Origin: Linepithema humile
Lineage: Eukaryota; Arthropoda; Insecta; Hymenoptera; Formicidae
Direction: 5' to 3'
Assembly: GCF_040581485.1 (NCBI RefSeq)
Contig: NC_090130.1
Coordinates: 2,790,001-2,854,000 of the forward strand
Length of the DNA stretch: 64,000 bases
The notes beneath the pieces were generated by a model. It saw only the letters and a program-made list of their open reading frames with translations, searched no databases and was not told the DNA's origin. The translations under genes were made by a program, and so were the position numbers. Position 1 is the stretch's first letter, and each line of letters opens with the position of its first letter. This document shows positions 41,292 to 54,695 of the stretch, piece after piece.

Positions 41292-43867
41292 AAGGAGTAC
41301 AATTTTATTGTATCGTGTTTCATAGAATGACTCTTTTACAAGCACTAAAAATCATTCTGTTGTATTCCTTTCTTGTGCCAATTTTTTAAAATTTTATCAC
41401 ATAAACATAAATATCACGATTAAATCTAACCGAAACTGATTTCTTAATATCTTATACATTCTTAAAAGGATTCTTGTAATCTTATTAGATATTCGAAGGC
41501 TTCTTTTTCTTTTCTCCCGTTCACAGTATGCATTTTTCTTTGAGTTTTTGATAAGGAACAGGCAGCGAGGAACTAATATACAGAGGCAATTTTTACGATG
41601 TAATATCGTAGACGTTCTGTACGTCATAATAATGCTCCGCCCCGCTTGTAATACTTTAGAGAAGCATGGCACGATCTCTTTGAAGCTTGCAAAACTTTAA
41701 ATCTTTAAACAGTGTACGCGAACTCATTAAAAGTTCTTTTCCAGAAAGGATAAAATGGGATGTATTGACGAAGTTGGTTTAGAAATATATTGAGTTTTGC
41801 GAACATCGGGTGCTAGTTTGCGGTCAATTCTCTTTATTCACCGATGCAAGTAAAATAGGAGTTTGACAGACAAAACCGAGAGATAATCCGTGGAGAAAAA
41901 AATTCTTCGTTAAAATCGCGATTATAATCTCCCTTAAATTAACTCAAAAATATCAAGATTATATATGAAAACAATGAAATTTTAATAGTGAATGCGTTTA
42001 GCCGGTTTCGAGATTTCTCGCTAGTAAAATACACTCTCTGCGCCGCTAAAAACTTTCTAAATTAAATATCAAAACGCGTTTTACTCGCCGCACAGTCAGG
42101 TAAAACTTTTCCCCCCAGGAAGGCGGAAACGGTCGAAGCATGCGGAAGTGCGCCCTCGAAACTTTTAAAAACGTCCAATGGAAATAGAGCAGCTTTTTAG
42201 GAAGGTACCCTCGACTGGCCGATGTTGATAAGTGGGCATGTGAACCGGTTAAATTTATTATTCGGAGTAAAATCGACGCTACTTTGCGGCCTCACGAGGC
42301 CATCAGTGCCAAGAAGCACAGCGGCGCGTAGCAAGGAAAATAAGATGAATGTCGAGACTGTAGCGGATAGCTTTTCACAGATCGTGAATCGGGAACGGTG
42401 AGAGAATCTCCTTGACCGTTTGCTAGCTCTCAGAGTCGATCGTCCCCAAGAGCTTTTACGGGTTTTGACGAGAGAGCGCCGTCACGATGTGTAAACCATG
42501 AGCCCCTTCGACAATTCTTCGAATCTCATCCTCTCCCGAGAGAGAAACGGGCCGAAGGCGGGAACGGGATTCGAACGAAAGGCGAATCCCTTTTACGAGT
42601 TCGGATACATACGCCGAAAGCTCGGTGGAACAAAAGCGACGACGTTCGGTGCTCCCCGAGAGCCTCCGCGCGCCGCTGCAGTCTCATTGCAGAATCACGA
42701 GTTCCGCGGCAAGCAGCGAGACGTTTTCCGATTTTTCGAAAACCGCTCACGAGAGCGACTTTTGTCCCCCGTGTATTGCCACTTCGCCCATATCGTCTCT
42801 AATGTAAAGCATTGTAATCTAAATATGGATAAGGCGCAACGCGGATTTTATTGCGATATCAGGGTAAATATGTAATATACATATATACATCGGCTGCACA
42901 CAATTCGGCGTCATTGGCGCATTCGAAATCCTCGTTGCTGCAGAGATAGGAAATTTGAAAATTTCAAGTCGGAAAGCCATCTCAAATTTGCAGACATAAA
43001 ATGTAAGAAAAGAGTGCATTTCTTCGATATTTTGGCGAAACTTTTTTCAAAATTTACTGCTAATAATACATATTAAATAAAAAATTGTAATTATAATGCT
43101 GAAAATATAGAACCAAATTATTCCGATAAACATATAAATATGAATGTAATTTATCAACACATTTCCGATAGCTTCACGTGTGGAAGACCTTGACACGTCG
43201 GTCAAGGTGGCCCACCGATACTCGTAACACTCTCCGTGAAATATCCCAATGCCATTCCCCTGTTCCCGGCCCTGTTCGCTCGTCCTAACTACCTTTCGAG
43301 GGTGCTCACACGACCGCCGAGTACTTTCACGTATGGAGTACACAACGTGCGCGCGGCAGATCGATTCGCTATTGGAGCTCAACATTCCAAACAATTTCCG
43401 ACTGAACGGGTTTGAATTTTGGTCGAGTCATTATTGCTTTTGGCCGTCGAGAGACAATTTCCATCGGAAAAGGTTTCGCGTCCTTCAACCGCTCCCGCCA
43501 GCAGGTGGCTCGCGATCGGATGATACAAAGGTGAGGTAGAACAGGACGATACAGGACGGACAAGACAAATTTGACGCGCGAGTCGTTTGGTGAAGGTATG
43601 TAAGAGATAATTGATGACGTTACGGTTCATTGCTGACCTCTCTGTTACCTGACGCAGACAAATATTGACAGCTTCCGATCACAGAGCGGTGAGCGGTATC
43701 CTTTGTACGCGCCCCACGCACCGATGCTTGATGTCTGTTCGGTTTTCCTATCGAACCGCTGAGCTCGTGGGTAAATCAATGTCCGCGCTCGACGTGTATG
43801 TCGACTTCCCTAAATTAAAGCATCCCGGCGTGCTCGTATAAAGCCGCTTGTAGACCGTACACGTGAA

Positions 43868-43873
43868 TTTATT
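43868..43873 (-). terminator. Possible slmo polyadenylation signal
   Basis: On the minus strand this reads AATAAA, the first canonical hexamer I noticed downstream of the slmo stop. It would give a 3' UTR of about 1.3 kb. There is no other support, and variant signals closer to the stop are possible. Confidence 0.25.
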
Positions 43874-43942
43874 CCCCTTCTCTATATATTCGACTTTTTC
43901 ATACAAAAGACACATCTTCGTTCGTTGCTTCTTTTACGGCCG

Positions 43943-43972
43943 ACAGAGAGAGAGAGAGAAAGAGAGAGAGAG
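43943..43972. repeat. GA dinucleotide microsatellite
   Basis: AG repeat with one AAAG interruption in the likely slmo 3' UTR. Confidence 0.9.
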
Positions 43973-45153
43973 TTTTTACGTTTCCGCAATTGAGATTTAA
44001 AAGCGCTCGGCGAATTTGGATCGACAGATTGCTGGAACATCCGCTCCAAAAAAATCGACGAGATTGCAAAAGTTAACGGGGGGAAGGAATCGACATAGTG
44101 GCTGAATTTACGTCGACAAAGCATACATGGAGAAACCGCGAAATTAAACAATCGCGACAATGGTACAATTTTCAGATGCGGGTATACCGACGCGCGATAG
44201 ACGGCATCAAAGAGACCACGCAGTGATTTCGGAACGCGATGTAAGTTGCTTCCGCTGCGATCAAAGAGCTTTGGCTCCTCTCCCCTTGAGGAGGAATGAG
44301 AACCCGGCGAACATAGTTCCGGGAAACATAGTTTCACGAAGGTCTGTGTCTGCATTGTTCATCTTCGATTAGTCAATAGAATCGTTCGCGTATTGAGTTT
44401 ACAATAGAATCATAGAACGCACTTGTCGTGCAAATTCGCACTATCGAACAAAAATAGTTTCCGATAATCGATAAGTAAGAAAATATTCAATAGCAAAAGA
44501 TTTCAGGGAGTATAGGAAGATAATAAATGAAAGCGATTTGTGGGTGTGTATAAGAAATTGCGTCTAATACTTATTAAAATCTTTGTACGATTAAATTAAA
44601 TATAAATTACATTTATGTATATATATCTCTCTTTTTGAATTCTACTATAAATTGTGAGCTCCAAGTTGTCCATATCAGTATTGGCCGAATTGTACTAGAT
44701 TTATGCGTTCATCGTGAGTCGGCACTGTCGGCCCGACAGATGTACGCAGATACGGGTTGAAATGTCGAGATTGTTGTCATCCAGCTGAACCAATCTTGGT
44801 GTACCTCTTCGATTAAATTAAACCTACGCATTTTTTTATATTTCTATGTCAGTCGTTCGCTCGTCCACTCGATACATCCTTACAGACCCCGGTGTACGAT
44901 TGCGCAGGCAGCAGCTGTTTTTGAAAAGGAACGCTCCTGCAAATCGGTTCGTAACAAGTTCCGCAAAATTCAATTAGGCGATCTACGTGGCCCGCGGCGA
45001 ATCATCTGCTTGTTTCTGACGAAGTCCGGGATGTTAATGTTCTTCTGATCGGCGTAAACGTTCGATCTAGAAGTTGCCGCTCCCCACCGACGCCGGCGCT
45101 CATGTTGTGCTGATAGCGGCAGTTCAGAAAGTTCGCGACGGCGGCCGGGCCTT

Positions 45154-45216
45154 TCAGGCGAACTCCTTCATCTCGGATTCGAGCTTGTTGATCACCCATT
45201 CTAACCCTTGTCGACC
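45154..45216 (-). CDS. slmo: slowmo last coding exon (early stop)
   Basis: The acceptor TTTTTTTTCCGTTTAAG leads into GRQGLEWVINKLESEMKEFA and then TGA. The first residues match the family helix (human GREAMEWVIHKLNAEIEEL), so the acceptor and frame are secure. The predicted protein is 174 residues, against 194 for human PRELID3B and a longer Drosophila protein, so the tail is short. Directly after the stop the minus-one frame reads LKGPAAVANFLNCRYQHN, and further on the third frame reads ADQKNINIPDFVRNKQMIR, both protein-like. Either the ancestral tail has been lost by indels, the sequence has single-base errors, or an alternative last exon exists. The PRELI core is complete without this tail. 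Confidence 0.85.
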   Translation of the reverse strand, partial: GRQGLEWVINKLESEMKEFA

Positions 45217-45640
45217 CTTAAACGGAAAAAAAATATTACATGCATATGCGAAAATCTGAAAATGCGCTATAAAACGCGGTCGCGAAAATGCAGCCTGGGT
45301 TGTCATTCGCAAACTTTTATGGAGCGCGCAAACGCGTCACCGTTTTATGAAGCACTTTTTATGACACGTCTTTGACACCGTTCGCCGAAGTCTAGCATGC
45401 GATAGAAATTTTTTTTTTAACAGAGTTTGCATTTCTCTTAAAATTTTGCGCGTTCTCTTTTATTTTTTTTTACGATCGTAAAAAGGAACAAATTTTAGTT
45501 TAAAAAATGTGAAGATTACTAAAATTGCAAATAAAATTTATTCACAGAATAAAAATGGTAGCATTAATATTCATATTATTCGGAACTTTTTGAAAAATTG
45601 CATATGCAGTAAAATATCTAAGTAAAATAAAATTATTTAC
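45217..45640 (-). other. slmo intron 4
   Basis: A 424-nt intron between two phase-0 boundaries. AT-rich and T-rich towards its acceptor; nothing else is seen in it. Confidence 0.9.
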
Positions 45641-45814
45641 TTTGCTCGCATTGAAGGAGATTTTTGAAGCTAAAAGGTCCTCCATATAGTTAGTGAGTGG
45701 TACCCCTCGGACAGTTACTACCGCTTCCTGCGTGAGTAGTGTCTTGCCGGGATCATCCGGATGGGGCGTGTATCTGACAGCTTCATCCACAGCGATATAA
45801 TTGCCAAAGGTTAA
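45641..45814 (-). CDS. slmo: slowmo coding exon 4
   Basis: A 174-nt exon, 58 codons, phase 0 at both ends, with acceptor TTGCTTTTTACAG and a slightly weak donor GTAAAT. It encodes LTFGNYIAVDEAVRYTPHPD, then DPGKTLLTQEAVVTVRGVPL and TNYMEDLLASKISFNASK. The succession VDE, Y-PHP-DP-KT-LTQEA, V-GV-L--Y-E-L, and NASK is nearly the same as in human PRELID3B. This gives the C-terminal strands and the start of the long C-terminal helix of the PRELI domain. The next exon begins GRQGLEWVI, the expected helix continuation. Confidence 0.96.
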
Positions 45815-47241
45815 CTGTAAAAAGCAAAAATAACCGATCGGGTCAGTGCAAATGTTGCAAAATATTTTACGCGGAATAAAAGTAGAATATCCGTGTTTTT
45901 ATTTGTCGAACGTACATAAAGCCAATCTGCACGAATATCGCGCACATCATTGAAATAATAGTCGTAAATTTTATAGTTTTGATAAGATATATGTATAATT
46001 TGCGCCATATAGTCTGTTTATCTTCATAAAAAGTGCTTTGCCTAGCATATTATATGTCACGGTATACACGTGTCATGAAGCTTTCAAGATTTCTCACGAT
46101 TAGGCTCGCGCGCAGAGTTTCGATCGTTCATATCGACCATTGTTGTATAACCCGTGGGGTTAGCAACCCTCGAGCTAGATGGGCAGCCAGAATTATCGAG
46201 ATGGAACATTTCCACGAAAGTGACGTAGACCTTTTGAATAATCGATGCTACGAAACGAGCTTGCAAACGAGTCAGCAGTGACTCCCGTCACGGAATAAAA
46301 TAGATATCCGTGGCTTCCGCTGCGATGTACTTATTTTTTTTTCCATTTTGGTTATATCATTTGATATAAAGCTTCGCGAGTTGCTTTTAAAATTATTAAC
46401 CTCTTCTCTCGAGTGAGTCGGCAAAATTTATTTACGGAGACCATCCACTGATATTTCGACGAAAATATTCATTACGTAAAATATATTTTAGTTGTCAAAA
46501 TTGTATCAGTGGTAAGAATTAATTTTTCATTTTCCAACGTGGCCTTTTCCATTATAAATTATATATCCTCCATTATTATATTGCCTTACAAAACTCGAGG
46601 ACATTGTAAACTCGAGCATGCGTCCCTTTTAAAACCACGCGATTCGATAGCGATATTTGCACGGCATTTTACAATATTCGTGCTTCAACGAAAACCACCG
46701 AGTTCACGAAAGGATCGCGATGATAATGCAACCCCGCGCGTCGAATGACCACGACATATCGCGATCTCACAATAGCGCATACACGCTACAAACCATGTAG
46801 CTATGCAGATGCAATGTATACAGTATGGTGCAACTAATTGAATACGTAGAAGAGCGTGGAGTATAACAAAACCAGAGAGTAACGCGCGATGGAAGACCAT
46901 CTCGAATTCATTACAGCGCGCCAGTGCGTAAACACGCGACGCGAAAGCGACAAACAGCACTCCGCGGAGCGATGTGCAGCGCGCTTTTGTTGCATCGCGG
47001 CATGCCGTTGGTAGACGAAGCCCGTTAGAGTGCAGCATGCATCGCGCGTTGTCATCACGCGCACGGATTTCCTGCCGCGCGAGAGAAACAATCACGCGCG
47101 CTGCTTGCGCTGTGAAGGCGAAGCGGGGTGGAAATGCGAGAGGATTGAAAACCATAGTGTGGCAACCGGGGGGAAGGCCTCGAGCGAGTTACCCCAAGGC
47201 CTAAAGTTTAATCTATGTCGCTGTCATAGAATTTGTACTAC

Positions 47242-47363
47242 CTGAAAACATATTTACTATCGGTACCGTCGCCATAGCCTTCGTCGCTGTAAATTTGTGG
47301 CGTAAAATCGGCCGTTCCGATTTCCGATTTCTCGTATGCGTAGCGCGGACGTGCCTTTAGGCA
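47242..47363 (-). CDS. Coding-like block in slmo intron 3, unidentified
   Basis: One minus-strand frame reads ARPRYAYEKSEIGTADFTPQ then IYSDEGYGDGTDSKYVF, with codon choice and residue mix typical of a secreted or disordered insect protein (Tyr-, Asp- and Gly-rich). A possible acceptor (GATTGAATAG) precedes it and AG|GTAGTA follows; alternatively the frame simply ends at the TAG two codons after Phe. Forty codons are open without a methionine, so it would be an internal or last exon. No partner exon was found and the splice sites are weak. It could belong to a gene nested on the same strand as slmo, or be chance in GC-rich DNA. Confidence 0.25.
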
Positions 47364-49727
47364 CTATTCAATCCGAAAATTGCAACCGCGGTGTACATTG
47401 TTTACGAATTTCACTATCGCAGCACATATGGTCTCTATTTTAATACGGCAGCAGAGCTAAATCCTTCACAAACAACACGAATGTAAATATTCGAATAGTA
47501 TGATTAATATAGACGAGGAATTGTAAGAAAAATAATTGTCATAAGTTTAATATAAAATGTTAATATAACGTCTAGTCTAAAATATAGGTCCCAAGGTCTA
47601 TATCGTTTAAACGGTTTTATGCACAGTCTCATAACACGTGGACGCAAGTCCAGCAGAGAGCCATGTCATTATGAGCTCCGAGCGAGCCATCGCGGCGTAG
47701 CAACGCCGTGGGGTGGAACAATTGAATCGCAGGGGCGCAATACGTTTCACGAGGAAATTAACGCCCGCGGCACATTGTGGATCCGCGACCATCCCAGATA
47801 TAGAACGTGCGCGGTATGATCCTCCATGTACTCTGCCATATTGGCAATCAGTGAAGCCGACTGTGTTGCATCGCGGCTGACTCGCTATCCGACTCGCTTC
47901 GCGGCACGATTTTCAAAGCACCGAGACCCACGAACGTGGAGAAAAAAAGAAAAATTAACACCGCGCCGCGAGCTGCGCTTCATGAAACCCACGGTTGGCA
48001 AGTTAGGAACAAAGACGTCTGTAAAATTCGAGGGAATAAAACGCCGCTAGTACAAACGATCGTTATCGTCCGTGTGACTTGGAAATTCTATCGATATCAG
48101 AAATTAAACAGGTGACTTGAGTCTGAGTCTTGCTCTGCGCGATCTCTAATATCGTAGCGGTCATTGCGAACAGCGAACGCTAGGAAGATAATTGCAAAAC
48201 TTGTTGGATCGTTGAAAAGTAGTGGTATTATAATTATGAAATGTCGAGAAGTGTGTTCCATATCTACGATATTGCACGTTTAGAAAACTCGGAAATATGA
48301 AGGCAGGACAAAAGCGGTAACTGGCGAAAAATGAAAAGGGTATTAAATTTCGCTGCTCTCTCGAGTAATGTATTCCTCGAGAGAGTTTCCGGGTCTATTG
48401 CAAGTATGCTAAGTACACAGGTCATGGAACGAGAAGAAAGGAGAGGCTGGTAACAATTGAAGGGCTGTTACTGAAGTACACGACTGGTTATCTAAATAAG
48501 ATACTGTTATTGTAGCTCTCGTTGTATCGCGCGCCGCAACGGCAAGCTCGCTAATACGAAATACTAGCGTTGTGTTGTTGTTGCTAGTATCGTGCTCTGT
48601 ACTTAATTTTCCATCGCGGAGGGAGCATAACGTTCGCAAGTCGAGCACATTCTATTATTTTCCGACTAATAATATCCAATTTAAATATTTCGCCAGATTT
48701 CAATGTAACTGCTTTTCTTGACTAAATAAACGAAAATTGTTTCTCTTGGAAAATCGCGTAATCGTCAAATCATTGCTCGCGTGAAAATCCCTGTCAATGT
48801 AAACGCTAAATCGAGTGAAAATAGTTTATGAAAAATCAGATTTTCGAAAAAATATTTGATAACGTCAAATAGCTTAAAAAGTGCTGTACAAAGGATTCAC
48901 GCGAGCGAAAAGGGTGAATATTTTGACGGCGAGAGAAAGATAAATGAAAAGAGATGTAATTGGCAAGACGAGAGGTTTCGTTGTCACATTTGTGCGAATG
49001 TAATCGCACTCCTGCTGAAGCGAACTTTTTAACCACGGCGCGAGAAACGCTACGTTTAATACCGTGCAGAATTACGACAATCCGATGTTATATCAAAGAG
49101 CAGTCGCTTCTCTTTCGGCTCTTGCACTCCAATCCAGCCTCTTACTCGAACAATAACCAACTGCGCGAAACAGAAATCGCTTTAGCTTGTGATTTTTGAA
49201 ATGTTCCGACGAGTAACGTATGTAAATAGTTTTTTGCGCGGATTGAAAATTGTAAGCCTTTAAGCGCGCATTTACATGCCATAACTGCGAAATTTTTTCG
49301 TGAAAATAAACGGATAATAAAGTAACGTGTGATTGGAAAACGTTGCAAATATGTTCTCTCAATTTTGCATCGCGCATTTTTTTGCGAGGATTATCGTTTT
49401 TCGGAAAAAATTCGTATGTCAGATATATGCTAACAGCATACAGTCACATTGTTCCGCGCGCGCGAAACTCGGCAAACATCATGTTTAATCTCTAACGAAT
49501 CTCCACGAAACAATCGCATTTCTCCACGTAAATTCTTTTTCCGCGGCGAATATACGGAGAAAGAGTTTACTCGCAATCCGCGCAACGTTCTCTTCGAACA
49601 ATAAACGACATAATCCCTCTCGTCGTCGAATCTTATCAATGCCTTAGCGCGAGTCGCAATGCGTAACGCAACCGTCGTAAAAATGAAAAGAATTATGACG
49701 TCGCGAAAGCACCGGGACAGCGGAGAA

Positions 49728-49772
49728 TTAATCGTATCAAGCGGACGAGATTTAATCGTATCAAGCAGACGA
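49728..49772. repeat. 21-bp direct duplication
   Basis: TTAATCGTATCAAGCGGACG plus A at 49728-49748 is repeated with one mismatch at 49752-49772. Confidence 0.9.
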
Positions 49773-52700
49773 TCGATCGTCCCGTCAGCTGCGAGTCTGT
49801 CGTTGACGCCGAAAGTAATTAATTTCGGCCTCTTTTTTTCGGTGCGACCGCGAAAAGCAAAGCATCGTTGCGCTGGCGGCGGACGCGGGCGACGTTACGC
49901 GATGCCGCGGATGCATCGGTTAATTGAAAATTTTTCTCGTCAGTCGCGCGTCGAAACCGATGTTTACCAATCGCACGGCCCTACTCTTGTGCCAAAATCT
50001 CTCGTTTGCTTTCCATTTAACGGCGGGCGTTGCAACTCGACCGCGCCCGATAACGCAATCAGCTAGGAAACGAGATATCTCGGACGACTTCTGAATAGGC
50101 ATCTTAAAAGTGTGTTGGAGAGAGTTGTGTATTGTGAAAAATCGTATCGATTTGCAGGGAAATTTGTTGCACAGTGAGAGCATTTCGCACTTTATTTTAT
50201 CAACTTGATAACGACTTTAAACGCAAGAATATTCCCAAGACAAGTGAAAATTTTATTTTCGTTTAAAAAGATTGCTGATATAGTCTGACTAGTCTATTAA
50301 TAATTTAAAAATATTTTATTTACAAAGTCCTTTCGTACAATCATAAATTATATTTTATTATAGATAGAAACTGACCTGACTCACGTCGGTCTAAACTCAA
50401 ATCATGTAAGATTTTAACAGTCGAACAGACTAAAATTTTAAACATCTTCATTTAAACTAAATCTTAATTCAACATCGAGGTCGCAAACATTTTTATTAAT
50501 AAGATCTCACCAAAAATATTACGCTGTTATTCCTAAGGTAATTAATTCTAAATTAAAAATTAATGACTATTCTGTAAGTCATATTTTATTCAATTAACTT
50601 TCTATAATATTCAACGCATTATTATCATTTTCACGGTGTGTGTGTGTGGGAAATGTATAATAATCTTTCAAGTAAAAGTTCTCAATGCGTAGCGTACAGA
50701 TCCACTTTCGCGTAGTAGGCAGATTGCGAAATGTTGACTTAAATTCTGCTAATTAAAACCGCGATGAATGAAGGAGGGCTTCTCTGATCATTGTAAGCAT
50801 AGCACGCGTCTCCTCTACTTCCCGATCGAGAATTCCCACGATTCCGTTTCACCCTTTGGTATTACGAGCGGAGAATGGAAGACTGCAGAGCGTAGGCAGG
50901 GCCGTTGTGTGGAGTGGAGGCTCTCCTTCAGCGTGTACTCGCGAGTAATTAGCATCGCCGCATAATTGAGAGGACTTTGCGGATTTGGCTGCGCAGGCTG
51001 CATTGTTCGAGCTCGCAATTCGCCCATACCATCCGATGCCTCGAGAGGGTTTCGCGGCCGGAAGCCCAAATCTGCCGGGCGGCACACAGCTCTGGAAGCT
51101 GCATCGACCCTGATGCAGTTCGGACGCTTCGGACCGTTCTGCGAGCGGTAATCGCCGATTTCAGCGGATTTCGTCCTTGCTGACAAATCGGTATTAGATC
51201 GTGTAACTGAGAACTTCTAGCGGTTCGCTCTCGCATTCAACTGATAACGTGTATACCGCGCCGCGCGCTTTACTTGAATATCTTCCATATTCGCGATTAT
51301 AATTAGAATAATTCGATAATTGTACGGAAGTATTCAAACTCGTTTTAATTTGTTTCGCACGAAACTTATCCCATTCCGTGACGTTATTCTCCAATAAAAC
51401 TGAATAACCGCTAAAATGCCCAAATAAAATTAACCGACCGAGTGATTAAATGCACACCCCGCGAGACAAACGCGGTCGGCCATCCGTCACTCCGAAGCGA
51501 CGCGCTTATAAAATCCCGCGATGTCGCCCCGGCGATTCGGAAGAAAATCGAGGTCCATCGTATCCAGATGATTTAAACACGCGTCACCGAAGGGTTAATA
51601 CGCATCCGCTGCCCGCTGGTCGCGCACGGATCGGACTTGCCGGAAATCCCGCAAAAACAGAGACCCAGTAAATCAATCAAGCATGCCCGCGTGTAAGCAG
51701 GGATCGCAATACGTTGCCGGGCACGAGAAGGAAGCCGGAACGATATTTTAGCGGCAATGACTCGTGTGTATTTCCCGCTAACGACCCCTGCGCGCCGCGC
51801 CGCGCCGCCGCCTTCGTCGCCGCACGAATTTCCGTGCGCGAGCACCAGAACCGAGACGGGGACGAGATGGACGAAGAGGGGGGGAGGAAGGGTGGTCCGA
51901 CGGCGGCGAAGGGGATGTACGACCGTTCGCCATCGAGGACGAGAATTAATAACGGACGCGCGCGTATCGGCGATGTATCCCTGGCTCGTACTCGCGGACT
52001 CCCCGCGGATTTGCGTGATGGAGGACCTCCGACCGGCGGGCGGAAACGGGATGAGGGGGGGACAACAACGGGGGATGGCAGGCCAGAGAGGGTGTCGCTC
52101 GATGCACGGGCGACTGAATTATTGTACGTGCGATCCTCTAAATCATAAAAACAACAAATTGCACGCGGCTCAACGCTATAGCGCCGTTGCCCTGCCGAGC
52201 CACGTGTCTCGCACACCTCGCGCGGACGCGTATACAACGCCGAGGGTATTTATACGGATGCGGAGCGGGCAGCGCCAGCACTTTTCGAACTGATTGAAAT
52301 ATAGAGTCGGTGGGCGGGCAACCGGCTTAATGAAAAATGGTAACTTCACCGCTTGCGGCGGAATGAGCTCACCGGTATTGTACAGACGCACGCGCGCAGC
52401 TGTGTGCCGATCCCCTTTAACAACCCGTCGTCCGTTGCGCGCTGTCGTCCGACGGGCCGTCGAAATGCCCCTTTGCTTTCGGCTCGTTTGTCTTTGTTCC
52501 GCGAAACCTAATTGATGCATGCCGGAATGCAACTCTGCTTTATCCCATTAGGCACTAACAGCGACGCTGTTTACTTTTCCACTCGGACTGCAACCGTGAC
52601 GAGCCACGTTTGGCGCTTTGATCGTTGTGGCGCAACACCGATCGCCGCAATATCTACCGTGTATTTGAAATCGGCTAATATTACATTCGGTTGAGGATTA

Positions 52701-54612
52701 AGATCGATTGCAACTCGACTTTGAAATCTTTTTAAAACCGAACGAGAATACCGGTATAATAATACGAATGTTTGCGAGTAAAATATCAGCCAGCGCTCGA
52801 CGTGCGAAAGCGCAACGAATTAAGCCGTGCCGTGGCGGTTCAAGATCTGCCCCATCTGCCGCGAGCAGTGCGAGAAAAGGATGAATGGGCTTAAACAAGC
52901 GTGCGCGCGATTAACGTTGTGCAAGCAGACACGTGCTACGCGCGCTTGTTCGTTCTATAATCTGATAATATCCGACCGGGGTAGCAGCGGGAAAATATTT
53001 CATTGTTTTTGCGCCAACGCTTATATTCACTACGAAACAATGACGCCCGCGAATTCCCGTGAGGCGTTGAGTGAAACCCCCATATCGCTGCAAATTAACA
53101 ATACGCAATTTTATAGCAGCGCAATATTTGCGACGCCCAGACAGCGCAGTATTTTCATTAGCGCGAGTTTAAGCGGATCGACGCGTAAAGCATCTACCTA
53201 TCGCCGGCGCCGTGTAACTCGCTGACGGAATAGCTTTTTTTTCTTCTTCCAACATCCTTGTATTTCGCGGTTTTGCACAATAGTGCAGCGGAAACGGTAA
53301 CTTCTGCACATAATAATGCGTAGTTAAGATAATATTGCAAATTGGTTGCACGTGACGCGGTAATACCCGTCTATTTGCGTCACTTCAGCATTAACGCGGG
53401 AGGGACTTCAAATTCCGCTGACTTAATAGGATTTTTTTAAAGCAATCCGTTTGTAGCAATATCGGTTTGTTTACTCCGACAAACGAGATTTATTTGTCCA
53501 TAAAACGATAACTCTGCATTAAGCTGTAAATAAAGAATTGTGGGACTGTTTCGTGCGAAATTACTTTTACCGAAGCTGCAACTCATTTTATATCCGTCTA
53601 TTCGCTAATATCATTAAATTACAATTTATGTTACACCGTTGTTCTATTTTGTTAATTATTGTCGTTACAATTACGTTTTAATTACTGCAACACATTAACT
53701 AATACCAACTTGCAAAAGTAATTCTCGCGGGATAAATATTGAGTTACGACCGTTGCGGAAATTTCTCGTACTCAATGCGTCAATTCCGTTCTACACGAAA
53801 CGGGAAGACAGGAAAGAAAATCACAATTGCTCGACAGGCATGCGTGCGGACCGTGATACGCCCACGTGGATTAATACCCAGTCGCGAAAGTAATCTCCCC
53901 GTGATAACGACTTGCGCGCGGAAATCCGTCAAATTGCGCGCGTGTATGCGGCAACTCAATTATTCCGGGACGTGACCGTGATCGTCTTAATAGCCGCGTG
54001 TACCGGGTATGATCCTCGCGGACGATATCCAGCTATCCTATTATGTTCTGCCCTGTAACGCGACGCACACATACCGCGCGTGTACTTAGGATCAATGACA
54101 CGACGGCGTATCACGGTGCAACGTATGCGCAACACCGCAGTCCCGCAGCACAAGAGCTAAATTACTAAAAGATATTTCCTTCCCGGCCCTGTCCGGGGAT
54201 TCCACCTGGGATTGGTTACACATCGACTGGACTCTATCGAGCTTACGTCGCACCGTCGACATCACACGCGTGCATGCGCATTAGGAAACACGTAAACGTC
54301 CCCGCAATTAAGGCCGGATTGTTCCATTCCAGTCCAAGCTCGTTCCTAGCGCGACAAGCGCGTTCTCATAGATTACAACGATCAGCGGTAGATACGGTCG
54401 CTTAAGGGATGACAGTACACTTCAAAAGGGTATGATAAGCGAGGCGAGAGTGTATTTAGCCGCATGAGTGCACCTATTCATGCTTGTAAAGATCAAGCGC
54501 CAATTAAATAGGAATTAATACTGCAGCGGATTTCCATTAATTAATTGAAGATTATTTCTCTTCTCTCAGAAGTCACAAGTTATTAACCTGTACAAATGAT
54601 TATTGATCAATT

Positions 54613-54695
54613 AGTATGGAAATTATAGAAATAAATGTATTGTAGAAATAAATGCATTGTAAATGTAGTATGGAAATTATAGAAATAAATGTATT
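54613..54695. repeat. 29-bp direct duplication with a 54-bp period
   Basis: A 29-bp unit beginning AGTATGGAAATTATAGAAAT occurs at 54613-54641 and 54667-54695. The intervening sequence contains a further partial copy of its AGAAATAAATG core. Confidence 0.9.

Larger units (their letters stand above)
39260..45153. other. Intergenic DNA and slmo 3' flank
   Basis: The part from 39.3 to 40.6 kb is extremely AT-rich with short dispersed TAATAATTTA-like repeats and no genes. From 40.6 to 43.8 kb, mixed-composition DNA contains a G18 run (41274-41291) and a GC-rich patch at 42500-42800. The interval 43.87-45.15 kb is probably slmo 3' UTR and contains a GA microsatellite (43943-43972). Confidence 0.5.

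Noticed and set aside
42560..42610. GGATTCGAACG string resembling a tRNA B box on the minus strand.
   Set aside because: No A box, acceptor stem or cloverleaf could be laid out around it.
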